Origin: Phymatolithon calcareum
Lineage: Eukaryota; Rhodophyta; Florideophyceae; Hapalidiales
Direction: 5' to 3'
DNA length: 64,000 bases
Assembly: GCA_977006965.1 (NCBI GenBank)
Contig: OZ345362.1
Location: 2,914,001-2,978,000, forward strand
The notes under the pieces are model-generated. The model saw only the letters and a list, made by a program, of their open reading frames with translations. It was not told where the DNA came from and made no database searches. The first letter of the stretch is position 1. The number at the start of each line of letters is the position of its first letter. Shown in pieces: positions 12,659-21,555 of the stretch. The translations under genes were made by a program, and so were the position numbers.

Positions 12659-13538
12659 GGAGCTTACAGATCTGGCGCACGCGCTGTAGTGGGCTCGACA
12701 AACAATTCTGCTTCAGCGATCGCGTCAAAAATTCTTGAACCCTCTAATCCCTTCGTAGGGATAAAGTTCGCGAGTAGGCGATTCTTCTTGCACCCTTTTT
12801 TAACAGATCAAATACGTGGGCACTATCGAGAATGCTCCTTGAAAGGAAACCTGTCGTAGATAGAAGGTGCCATTAGAGGCTGGAAATGAAGTTTCTGGCT
12901 GAAAAGTGGACGACTCCTTCGGTATGACAATATTGTCATATCGATTTCTCTGTTGTGCCGCAGATTGGGCAAAACGCCCGGCTCGTTTCTAGTCTGTAAG
13001 CCGGTATTTTTGGATCCGATCGGAAACTTTACATAAATCGGTCTTGAATAGCGTTCGTTGAAATTTCCACGCGAAATCTCATCATTGTCTGGTGGTTTGA
13101 CTTTGAAGCGTCGAAAATTATACACCGTGCTGAATGCAGATCGCGCCGAATCCCCACAGTCCAGTGATTTGGGAATGCGCTTCTGGCGTTACTTCGGCAC
13201 CCATATCCCTACTATGCCAAATGACCACTGCAGTGGTGATAAGGGCACGTAACTCAAATGACCACTAAGTGGTCATTTGCAACTAGTTGCTGGGACATCG
13301 ACAATCCTTGAACTTGCTATCATTGCTTGTTATACGAAGTGCAAACGTGAGGCCTGACTTCATGTAGGACCAGTACCGAAGCACGCAATGAAAAAGAAAC
13401 AAGTCAAAGAGTGATGTAATGGCATTTCGAAGATTTCGAGTGTTTTTGTGGTGCTGTCGTAGCTGTGCAGATTGTATTTGCTTAAGGTCTAGAAGCTCCC
13501 ACGCAAGAGAGCAATGGTGAGCTCAATGCCAACCACGC
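12659..13538. other. Intergenic, contains two TGACCACT palindromes
   Basis: No convincing gene. It holds the 5' flank of the giant ORF and, near its 3' end, the first two members of the palindrome family listed separately. Confidence 0.4.
13224..13279. repeat. Paired TGACCACT palindromes
   Basis: 13224-13237 is a perfect 14-bp palindrome centred on CTGCAG. 13255-13279 has perfect 12-bp arms (CAAATGACCACT and its complement) with a single central base. Both share the AAATGACCACT half-site found again near 14.5 and 14.7 kb. Confidence 0.85.
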
Positions 13539-14048
13539 ATGATGGATGCTTCGTGCAGAGCAGTGCAATACAATAGAAAAGCAATTTTGATCCAATTTCG
13601 GGCCAAGCTAAATGCTGTGCAATCTCTTCCGGCCTTTGTGTGGGACGTGGGTCGAGAATTACTCGCAGTTTCATCGAGCATCGAAGATGAGGACGATACA
13701 GTTGACACTCCTATGTCAAATGAGGAATATCGGAGGCTCCAGGAACTCGCGTTAAGCCGAAAAGGGAAGCGATTGGAATTTTATAATAGTGCGGATGGTA
13801 CGAAACTGCGACTTGAAGTTATCAATCATCCTCAGCGTTTCTTCCAAGGAGAGAAATTCTACTGTTGCCTTTGCGGCAACAGCCAGAGTGGAAGTCGTGT
13901 AAGGACATGTTTCAAGTGTATGACATGTCATGTGCCTCTTTGCGTGCGACCGAAGGCGGGTGATCAGAACAGCTGCTGGAGTGTGTGGCACGAATCGTCT
14001 ACACTTACACCACGTATTAGAGAGAAGATACCCAGAGAAAGAGAATAG
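13539..14048 (+). pseudogene. C-terminal fragment of a PiggyBac-like transposase
   Basis: A 169-codon frame from ATG. Residues about 50-110 are an acidic-to-basic linker (SIEDEDD...SNEEYRRLQELA). The end carries a Cys/His cluster: CCLCG, then CFKCMTCHVPLC, then C..VWH. That order (CxxC, CxxC, VPLC, C, WH) is the cysteine-rich C-terminal zinc domain of PiggyBac/DDE_Tnp_1_7-type transposases. The catalytic DDD core that should precede it is not present upstream, so this is a truncated relic or a captured DNA-binding domain. The frame itself is undamaged, so expression as a small zinc protein cannot be ruled out. Confidence 0.5.
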
Positions 14049-14500
14049 TCGTGCTTCTCAGGAGTCCTCTTCGAATTTGGAAGAGTAACAGACCAGAATT
14101 CCTAGACGCTGGATCCCTAGCACACTGTTTTCCTGGATTCATGGGAGAATAAGTAAAGACGTACAGAGGACCAGAAAATATAGGAGAATTACCACATCGA
14201 GAGACAGAATGGAGGTTAATGAGCTTATGTACGCAGTCTGTAAAGCTTAATGTTTAAAATGCAGCCCGTGAATGAACGCCCTTAAGGGCGCATTTAAGGT
14301 AAAAGTTCGAAGTTTAGTGGCTGCGATACACCACCGCTGGCGCAAGTCCGCAGCTCAACTAAATGCAGAGTACATCCGTAGTAGACCGTTCACGAACCAT
14401 TCCGAACGTGTTATGTGGTTTTGGCGCCTGAAAAATGACCGTTCATAAATAAATATTGCACAAACCATGTTTTTTCATAATTGTGATTTCTATGTGCATT

Positions 14501-14538
14501 TCAAATGATCACTGTAGTGATCAGTAGTGATCATTTGA
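14501..14538. repeat. TGATCACT palindrome, 13-bp arms
   Basis: Perfect 13-bp arms (TCAAATGATCACT and complement, 14501-14513 and 14526-14538) flank a 12-bp spacer that itself repeats the half-site. It is a variant (GATCACT for GACCACT) of the palindromes at 13.2 and 14.7 kb. Confidence 0.85.
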
Positions 14539-14723
14539 TGTTTTGCGTCAAAACGGACAACTAAAGTAGGCTCAGATGCTCGGCACTGCCAGGTCTCTAG
14601 TACAAGACTGGGGCATTCTTTTTCAAAACGGACTTCGCGAGCAGATAGAACAAGTCAGAAGCTACCATCCCTGTTCGTTTCATGCTCAACAATGAATTTT
14701 GGATGAATTTGTGAAACAAAATA

Positions 14724-14751
14724 AAAAATGACCACTACAGTGGTCATTTTT
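14724..14751. repeat. TGACCACT palindrome, 13-bp arms
   Basis: Perfect 13-bp arms (AAAAATGACCACT and complement) with a 2-bp spacer at 14737-14738. It has the same core as 13255-13279. Confidence 0.85.
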
Positions 14752-16735
14752 GCCAATAGTAGGGATATGCCCATCATTGCTAACGCTGGTCACAGAGCTT
14801 CTATTCAGTACCATCGCCCCTCAATTGCCGTCCTTTTGTTTGGATATATCGTTCCAAACTTCTGCCGCTGTACTATGATATCCCGCCCGATTTCGCTGCT
14901 CGCTACTGCGCTTCCATAGTTACCACTGCCCGTCGGTCACTGTCTTTTGCTGCCAGATTCCGCCATCTACTCCGCTCACCGCCGTGGTATTAGAAATAAA
15001 TGTCGCCACTCCGTCGCCTTCCATTGCCGCACGCATGCTGTCGCGTTTAGAAAATTTTCCAACGCTCATCGCTCGCCGTAATTTCGAGCCTTTTTTTCCA
15101 TCGACGAAGCCCGACGACGCTCTTAAATCTATCGACATCTTCCGTAGGTCATGATCATTTACCGCATTAGTTCACAATCTACCGCGGCGCTCTAAGAAAT
15201 CGACGACGCCGTATTGTCGCCGTTCCAGGCTGTATGCTTGAGGCCGTTTTGTTTCTATTGAGAGACCCTTCTGTGGTCATGCTGTCCATCCTGCTTACTC
15301 AATCGACCACTCTCATCGTGGCGCTTCGATATTTACCACCGATTGTCGTTTATGGTCCATTCCAGCCCGCTTCCTCACTTAGTCTCCCTTACGGCCGCTC
15401 TCTGAGCAGTTGGCGATGCCCTTCCAGCGCCCTCATTTTCGTCACTTTTTCCACGGCGTTTTCATCTATCTCCAACACCGTTCTGTCGCTGTGTTTTGCT
15501 GATAGAGTATGCCATAGACCACACTTTCCACTGCTTTCAGAATATCACCACCGCCTTTTCGAAATTTTTCTATACCTCCCGTTTACACAATTTACTCGGC
15601 TTATTGCTGTGCTGTAACAAACAATAAATCTAACGTCAATATATGTTCCAAGATGGCACATCAGTTTCCAGACGTCATCTTTTGTTGACCGAGCTCGCCG
15701 ATTCCCGGCTTTTTAGGTAACTTCTTTTTGACAAATCATCTCAAATCCGGTAACTTTCCCTTCCTTCATGCCGCTGACAATTTTCTGTGCCGATCTCGGC
15801 GTATCGAAAGCCATCTCTGATGTGAAAATAGCCAATCCGGACCTCCGCTCGTAAGAACTCTTCGTGCAGTTTTCCTTTCTCGCTGTAATGCTGGTGGGCT
15901 AACCCGCGGGTTAACCTATCCTAGGTGATGTAGGACGCGTGTCCTTTGTTAGTATCTGCCATGCGCCCGTAATATCCACGTCGTTTTAATACATCACAGC
16001 ATCAGCTCCGGATTCAATCCGCACTGCGAAATCAAAAATTGAATCCGCCCGCAATCCAGAATTTTTCAAACCGGTTCACCGGATCAATTCCAAATGAAAA
16101 ATTTTAAAAAATCGCATGGATGAAATCCGTCTAAAGGAAAAACGTTTTTTCATAATTACGAACGACTTTTCCCGCAAACATAAAAAAATTTCGCACTGAA
16201 ACCGCTTTTATGTTTTTCATCCGTACCATTCCACAATCCGGACTGGACCCTCCGCGGATTGGCCTGTCCGAGGAGACCCCTAGTGGCCGCCTTACAAAGT
16301 TTTAACTTTTGAATTACATGATCGCGGGTGCAGTGCAGCAAATTCATTCTGAACAATTGCGCGGTCCCCGATAACTGCGAACTAATATTTTGTTACACGG
16401 ATGGCGATAGTAGGAGAGATTTTGGTTTTTTTAATGGCGGAATTTCAAGCTCATACAAATGACTTAATTATATAGGTGAACCAAATGTCAAAGGCCCTGC
16501 AAAAAGAAGTGTAGTCACTCATTTTTGTTCGCTTTTAGGTGAATATTACTTTTTTATTCGCCTAATCTCCATGCTGAACTCTCTCTGACAAGCAGGCCAC
16601 AGCTGCGTGGCAGTCTGAAAAGGAAAGCGAAGGCACTGTCGTCGAAGCGCGCAGCTGAGTTTATCGGCTGAAGTTGAGGGACGAATTAGTGGCGAGAAAG
16701 CACCTGTCCCCGCGACGCACTAGTTCGGGGACGTA

Positions 16736-17026
16736 TTGATGTTGAGAATGTGGGACAAGCAGCATGAGGGCAGCATCACGCGCGTTGCAGTAACTGGAGA
16801 CCAACTAGTACAGGATGATTTGGTGCCGTTTGACCCTGTGGGTAAGCCGTGCTGCAAGTGCAAGAAGCCCTACTTGCGGTCCGAAATGAAGGCCCGTCAC
16901 TGCTCGTCGTGCGGAAATTTCGCTGATATGTTGGAGGCCCAACATCCACAACCTTGTCGAAGCGAAACGAAAACACATCGACAAAGCGGCTTAGTCCATG
17001 ATCGTCGAACTTACCGAATGCGATGA
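16736..17026 (+). pseudogene. Short ORF with a zinc-ribbon-like CxxC pair
   Basis: A 96-codon frame; residues about 39-62 contain CCKCKKPY and HCSSCG, a plausible four-Cys zinc ribbon. No further domain is visible and the C-terminal 25 residues look random. It may be a fragment of a transposase DNA-binding region like the one at 13.5-14.0 kb; function not recognised. Confidence 0.3.
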
Positions 17027-17984
17027 CGGAGATGCTACTTGCGACGAGAATCTAAAGGATAGAGAGTAGTGCGCGCAATGGATTTTACTGTCGCATACAT
17101 TGCTTTGACAAACGGATGAGTAGTAGTTTTTGTCGCAAATCGATATAAGAGATGAGGTGGCACTCGAGAAGACTTGAGAGAGGAAATAGGATGAATGCTG
17201 GTAATCATCGAAGTGATATTCAGAAGCAAAATGGAAGCCATTGACTCCGCAACACGAGCGTTTTCCTATAGTTACACGAAACTATATCCAAGAGATTCGC
17301 AAGGCGCGCATACGGTTTCTTATAAGCATTTCCTTATTTCACCGAATTTACCACTTTCGCGCAAAAACCAATGTTAGGAGTACCAATTGTAGGGTACGGA
17401 ATTGGAGCACCACTCAAGCTTAGGCGATATTATGATTTCCTTGTGCTCTTCGCAGAACTCTATAAAAGCCGCAGAACTCATCCGTCGATGGAGTTCGGCA
17501 AGCAAGTAAGAAAACAACCATCGAAGTTTGCTTCACAACAATACCGAGGGATAAGGTCCTTGACCTTAGACCTCGACGAAGACATACCGGCTCCAAAGTT
17601 GCTCATCGCGAGTACCCCCCATGTGTTCAAGATTGAACCGACTCCTAAGTTGCTCATTGAGAGTACCCCTAGCCGGTCTCAATAATAAGCTCGAAAATGA
17701 AATTTTGCGACAGTTTTGGCCAGGTTAAGTTATGATAGTACGCGCGGCGAGGGGTGGCCGTGTAGTGAATTTCCTCAATTATTTTTGGCCACGCAGTTGG
17801 AGATGCTCTGACACGTAACATTCGCACAAATCCCCGCGACACGCGGGGGAAGTGGGGCGATACGCTTATCATAGCGGTTCTGTCCACTTCTCAAACAAAC
17901 AAAATCTCTCACTCGTACCAGGGGATCGCAAAAAGAAAAAGCAGGACATTTCTTTTCACTATCCCCTGCTCGTACCCTCACGGA
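17027..17984. other. Intergenic with one unassigned short ORF
   Basis: A 104-codon plus frame at 17371-17685 begins at ATG and ends with two similar segments (PKLLIASTP and PKLLIESTP), an internal duplication of about 54 bp. No family is recognised. The last 300 bp should hold the promoter of the kinase-like gene at 17985. Confidence 0.25.
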
Positions 17985-19466
17985 ATGACATCATTTCATG
18001 GGTTGAGGGCGCTTTTGCTCCACCCGGATGACGAAGAAAGTGTGCTGATGGTAAGCAATGAAGGCCAATGGGATCTGCCGTACCATGAATTCGATGTCAT
18101 CCGACCTTATAACATGTGGCCCTTTGTACGTTGGCTGAGTGAACAGCTTGGGATCGATCCTTCCTTGTACCTGTTAACGCCAATCGTAGATCTGATTGAG
18201 CCAGGGTACGACTATAGTCCCCGATGCAAGGAGAAGAGATTATTGGGAACGTTTTCCTTCTTGCTGATCGACTCGTGCCCAGACGACCTGACGCTGCCTG
18301 AGAATTGGGCTTGGAAACACGCCAGCTTCGTTCGCCAAGTGAAAATAGAGGAAGGATACGACGGCGGACTTGATTATACTCTGTGTGCGTTGCGTGACTA
18401 TTTGGACCAAGATATGGGTCTCATGCGAGAGCTGTGGCAGCCTCGGCATCAGCGCGGTTGGCATGGGAGAGCGTCCGAATGGCTGAAAAAGTGTGTTGAA
18501 CGCGATGGCGCCAATGTAGTAGGCCGAGTGAAACAGGTGCGTATGAGCTGCACATCGACTGTGCTGGGTGTGAATTCAACGAAAGGAATGTACTTCTTGA
18601 AAGCGGGACTATGTCGCAACGAAGCGCGAATTATGCAAGCTGTGTCGAAAATGATTGGTAAACCGGAGCAAGCTCAACAGGAAGTAGGGCAGAAACAAGC
18701 CAAGGTACAGCACGTTGAGGTTGTGGCGAGCTGTCACCAACTGCAATGCTTTGTGACAAGAGGTGTGCGTGTTTTTTCCGAAGTTCGCCAAAGTCTGGAC
18801 GATGAAGCCAAGGATAGGATGGTGCACACTGCGTTAATGTCTCTTGGTGAACTGCAGAAACGCTCTATAGAAGCCAAAGAAGACCTTGTGGCTGCGGGGG
18901 TGCGAACCGCCGGAGTGGAGAAGCTTGCTGCGGAGATGCACCGATGGAGCGCTGGGAGCACGCCTGCTCACTTAAAGCCGCTAATAGGACTGGACGAATG
19001 CGTTGTGGAGACGGCGTGTTGCGTCTATCCGTGGCTGGAACGTCTGCAGGAGTACAAGATTCCAATGACATTAGTGCATGGCGATTTTTCCAGTCGCAAC
19101 ATCGGGTGGACGGAGCGTGGTGCTGTGGCTTTGTTTGATTGGGAGCACTCCTTTATTTCACATCCTTTCTTCGACTTGCATGAGTGGCATAGCAAGATTA
19201 GCGAGAGCACCTTGAATGACTACTTGTCGCTTTGGAGCGAGTATGAGCCAATTGATCGGGCGAGGGAGTGTTTTCGAATTGCTGCTCGGGTGGGTTGGTT
19301 GCTGAAGGTGCGAGTGGCCCTGAAGCATATAGATTTCTACGCTCCTCGTCTTCTGGAGCGTGAAAAGGAAGATGATGACATGCAAGTGGAGAGGCGCTAT
19401 TCTCCGTTTTGTCCGATTGTGCGGTCATTTTGCGTTACGGTAACGCGGGAATCACGCCGCATCTGA
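17985..19466 (+). CDS. APH/choline-kinase-fold phosphotransferase with Nudix-like N-terminus
   Basis: 493 residues, intronless, from an ATG. Residues about 200-450 form an aminoglycoside-phosphotransferase/choline-kinase fold: YFLKAG with K207 as the probable ATP lysine, NEARIM with its glutamate at 213-214, the Brenner motif LVHGDFSSRN (HGD at 366-368) and the metal-binding DWE at 387-389. Such enzymes transfer the ATP gamma-phosphate to a small-molecule hydroxyl; the substrate cannot be told from sequence. Residues 1-140 (RALLLHP, GQWDLPYHEF) look like a Nudix beta-sheet without the catalytic REx2EE box, so probably a non-catalytic sensor or scaffold. It is divergently unlinked from its neighbours. 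Kinase motifs are intact, so it is likely active. No targeting signal is evident, suggesting the cytosol. Confidence 0.8.
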   Translation: MTSFHGLRALLLHPDDEESVLMVSNEGQWDLPYHEFDVIRPYNMWPFVRWLSEQLGIDPSLYLLTPIVDLIEPGYDYSPRCKEKRLLGTFSFLLIDSCPDDLTLPENWAWKHASFVRQVKIEEGYDGGLDYTLCALRDYLDQDMGLMRELWQPRHQRGWHGRASEWLKKCVERDGANVVGRVKQVRMSCTSTVLGVNSTKGMYFLKAGLCRNEARIMQAVSKMIGKPEQAQQEVGQKQAKVQHVEVVASCHQLQCFVTRGVRVFSEVRQSLDDEAKDRMVHTALMSLGELQKRSIEAKEDLVAAGVRTAGVEKLAAEMHRWSAGSTPAHLKPLIGLDECVVETACCVYPWLERLQEYKIPMTLVHGDFSSRNIGWTERGAVALFDWEHSFISHPFFDLHEWHSKISESTLNDYLSLWSEYEPIDRARECFRIAARVGWLLKVRVALKHIDFYAPRLLEREKEDDDMQVERRYSPFCPIVRSFCVTVTRESRRI

Positions 19467-19727
19467 GCGTTCAGGCTCTTGACATGAGGATCAGTATCGT
19501 GTGATTTCCTCAGTTTTACTTGTGTACTAGAAAATAGCCGTGGGATCGATTCAAATACGTTATTGTAGCGTTCTCTTTTTCCCGGTCGGCTCTGCGTAAT
19601 GTTAACATCAAATGGAATATGCTTCTGCCGTCGGTGCATGCGCGCCCGTGAGTTGAAAGCTGCTGCTTTCAATCTGTTTCGTCTAATTGTCGGGGGGAGC
19701 AATGTTTCTGTTCCAAGAACCGCATTC

Positions 19728-19771
19728 CAGGCAGATCCTGGCCGGCTCGCGAGCCGGCCAGGATCTGCCTG
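19728..19771. repeat. 44-bp perfect palindrome
   Basis: Each 22-bp half (outer CAGGCAGATCC, inner GGCCGGCTCG) is the exact reverse complement of the other, with no spacer; the centre is GCTCG|CGAGC. The similar words CGCATTCC and GCGCATTCCC flank it at 19721 and 19774. No gene overlaps it on a supported frame. Confidence 0.9.
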
Positions 19772-19986
19772 CGCGCATTCCCGGCACTGGAAAATTTAAT
19801 TGTGGCATTTCGCTTGAACATGACTCGTTCGATTGTGCTGCCATTCATTGTCTGTACAAAGATGCGTGTCCATGTCGACGATCGTGTGTAACGGCGATTG
19901 CGGCACTGTGCAAACAGTAATCTCCTAGACCTTTTCAACATACTCTGGCGCCATGTTCGTGTCTCGAGCCAGAGCGGGTCGTGAGT

Positions 19987-20094
19987 CCGGAGCTCGTTCA
20001 ATCTTCAGGCATTTCCTTCGATTTTTGTTACTCTATCTCATTTTTCAATATGACAAAAATCAAAGGAAATGCCGGAAGATTGAACGAGCTCCGG
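19987..20094. repeat. Near-perfect hairpin, 42-bp arms, 24-nt loop
   Basis: Left arm 19987-20028 and right arm 20053-20094 are complementary at 40 of 42 positions; the outer ends are CCGGAGCTCGTTCAATCTTC and its complement. In a minus-strand transcript one of the two mismatches becomes a G-U wobble. The size suits a small-RNA precursor or a compact foldback MITE. It lies 150 bp before the TsaE start codon. Confidence 0.85.
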
Positions 20095-20244
20095 TAGTCA
20101 CAATCCGCAAATTTACTGTACTTCTCGGGAAGCGGGTAAATAACAGACTCTGGACGGATCCAGATACCCAGTCCGTGCATCTGGATTCCGTCCGCAAATC
20201 CATCACGCACAATGTTCGGCAGGAACAACTGTTGAAAAGATACA

Positions 20245-20955
20245 ATGCATGCCCACAGGCAGTCGATTCCTGCATTCCTTAGTGCACTTTTAGTCCGCTC
20301 GCTGCCACGAAATCGACAACGCAATATCAAACGTCGGTTACTTTCGGCTTCAGTTCATCCGCTGAGCACGCGTGCACGGCTACCGACATTCAAACATACC
20401 GAATCGCTAGGTCGACTGCTTGGCAAATCAGTTATTCCTGGTTCGGTCGTGCTTCTCCATGGTGAATTGGGCGCTGGAAAAACATCTTTTGCGCGCGGAT
20501 TTGTAAGAGGTGCTTTGAATGATCCCTCTGTAGAGGTCACATCCCCTACTTTTCTGCTTGCTAATGAGTACCCCGTGACGTCAAATGCTGGCGAAGAAGA
20601 GTTCAAGATCTTTCACATGGACCTCTGGCGTTTGAAAGACAGCTCAAGCAGGAAAATCGTGGACTTCGAAGAAGTGTTTCGCAATCATGCTGCGCTTGTT
20701 GAATGGCCGGACAGACTGGGCCACATGACGCCCGAGGAGCGACTGGACGTTTTTCTGGAATATGTGGATGTTCCGATAACTGAGGACAACCCGTGGGGAT
20801 TTGCAGATCATGATACGTCTGCGGACATGTCTTCCGACGGGCGGCGTGTGACGCTTTTGCCTGGAAGCAAGTTCTGGCAAGCCAGAGTTCAGTCGATTGC
20901 AAATGATTTGCAACTCTTGGAAGACGGTAAGATAGAGGAAGACTTTCCCAATTAA
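20245..20955 (+). CDS. tsaE: tRNA t6A biosynthesis ATPase TsaE, probably organellar
   Basis: 236 residues. TsaE (YjeE) is the P-loop ATPase that works with TsaB and TsaD in bacteria to make N6-threonylcarbamoyladenosine at tRNA position 37. Visible motifs: Walker A GELGAGKTS at 73-81, SPTFLLANEY at 100-109 (the conserved SPTF..xxxY strand), HMDLWRL at 124-130 and LVEWPDRL at 151-158, all in family order. The bacterial protein is about 150 residues; the extra 50 N-terminal residues are Arg/Ser-rich without acids until residue 53, as expected for a mitochondrial or plastid transit peptide. A C-terminal extension of about 50 residues is unassigned. The ATG at 20245 is kept because it includes the presequence. 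Intronless and ending 600 bp from the convergent phosphatase gene. Confidence 0.85.
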   Translation: MHAHRQSIPAFLSALLVRSLPRNRQRNIKRRLLSASVHPLSTRARLPTFKHTESLGRLLGKSVIPGSVVLLHGELGAGKTSFARGFVRGALNDPSVEVTSPTFLLANEYPVTSNAGEEEFKIFHMDLWRLKDSSSRKIVDFEEVFRNHAALVEWPDRLGHMTPEERLDVFLEYVDVPITEDNPWGFADHDTSADMSSDGRRVTLLPGSKFWQARVQSIANDLQLLEDGKIEEDFPN

Positions 20956-21555
20956 CCATGTGTAGGTGGGAAAGAAGAATCTGTCTATTGCTTCCCCCGA
21001 CATGTATCCGTCGTTGCTATCGACGTCTCTTGTGATTTTTGAACAAGCAAAACTAGGATTGATCGCACCAATATTCCTCTAGCGCATTCAATCTGAGTCA
21101 TGGACTAGGATTCAGCTGGATCTATCGACTGGGTTTTCTATCGATAAGCGGTAATGCCAAGGTCATGCCCGACACACGCGATAGAGACGTCAAGGTTCCT
21201 TATACGCAAGTGTTCACTGATGTTGAGTGTATATACATGCGGTACTAAGAAATCGATGGCGAATTTTGAAGTCATTGAAGCCATAGACTAGGGTCGTCGC
21301 GGTTCAAAATTAACTCTCCGTACTATTTGCGCAATTTAATTGCAAAAAGCTGACTTTGTGAGGTATGGCCGTACGGCTCGATCCCAAGAGCATCAATTCT
21401 TCCAGTGCAGCAGATAATCTACTGATCAGAGTACAATATGGTACTAGTATGAGTTTCGAAAAGCGGTATCCGGCAGTAAAATTGCATACTTGCTGCCTGA
21501 GTTTAATCCGGACTCCTAAGTTAACGGGGATAAGCGTGGATGGCACGGTGCGCAG
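20956..21555. other. Convergent 3' intergenic
   Basis: Separates the 3' ends of the TsaE and OCRL-like genes. A 64-78 codon frame exists on each strand at about 21310-21560 but neither is recognisable. Presumably holds both polyadenylation regions. Confidence 0.4.

Larger units (their letters stand above)
14049..16735. other. Gene-poor stretch with two palindromes
   Basis: Apart from the palindromes at 14501-14538 and 14724-14751 nothing is supported. The 127-codon hydrophobic plus frame at 15234-15617 is antisense to short minus frames with more protein-like composition, and neither matches anything I recognise. Confidence 0.35.
19467..20244. other. Intergenic region with two long inverted repeats
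   Basis: Lies between two plus-strand genes. It contains a 44-bp perfect palindrome and a hairpin with 42-bp arms (separate entries). The second half must include the promoter and leader of the TsaE gene. Confidence 0.6.

Noticed and set aside
15234-15617. 127-codon hydrophobic plus-strand ORF
   Set aside because: No motif; hydrophobicity looks like the antisense of charged minus-strand frames.
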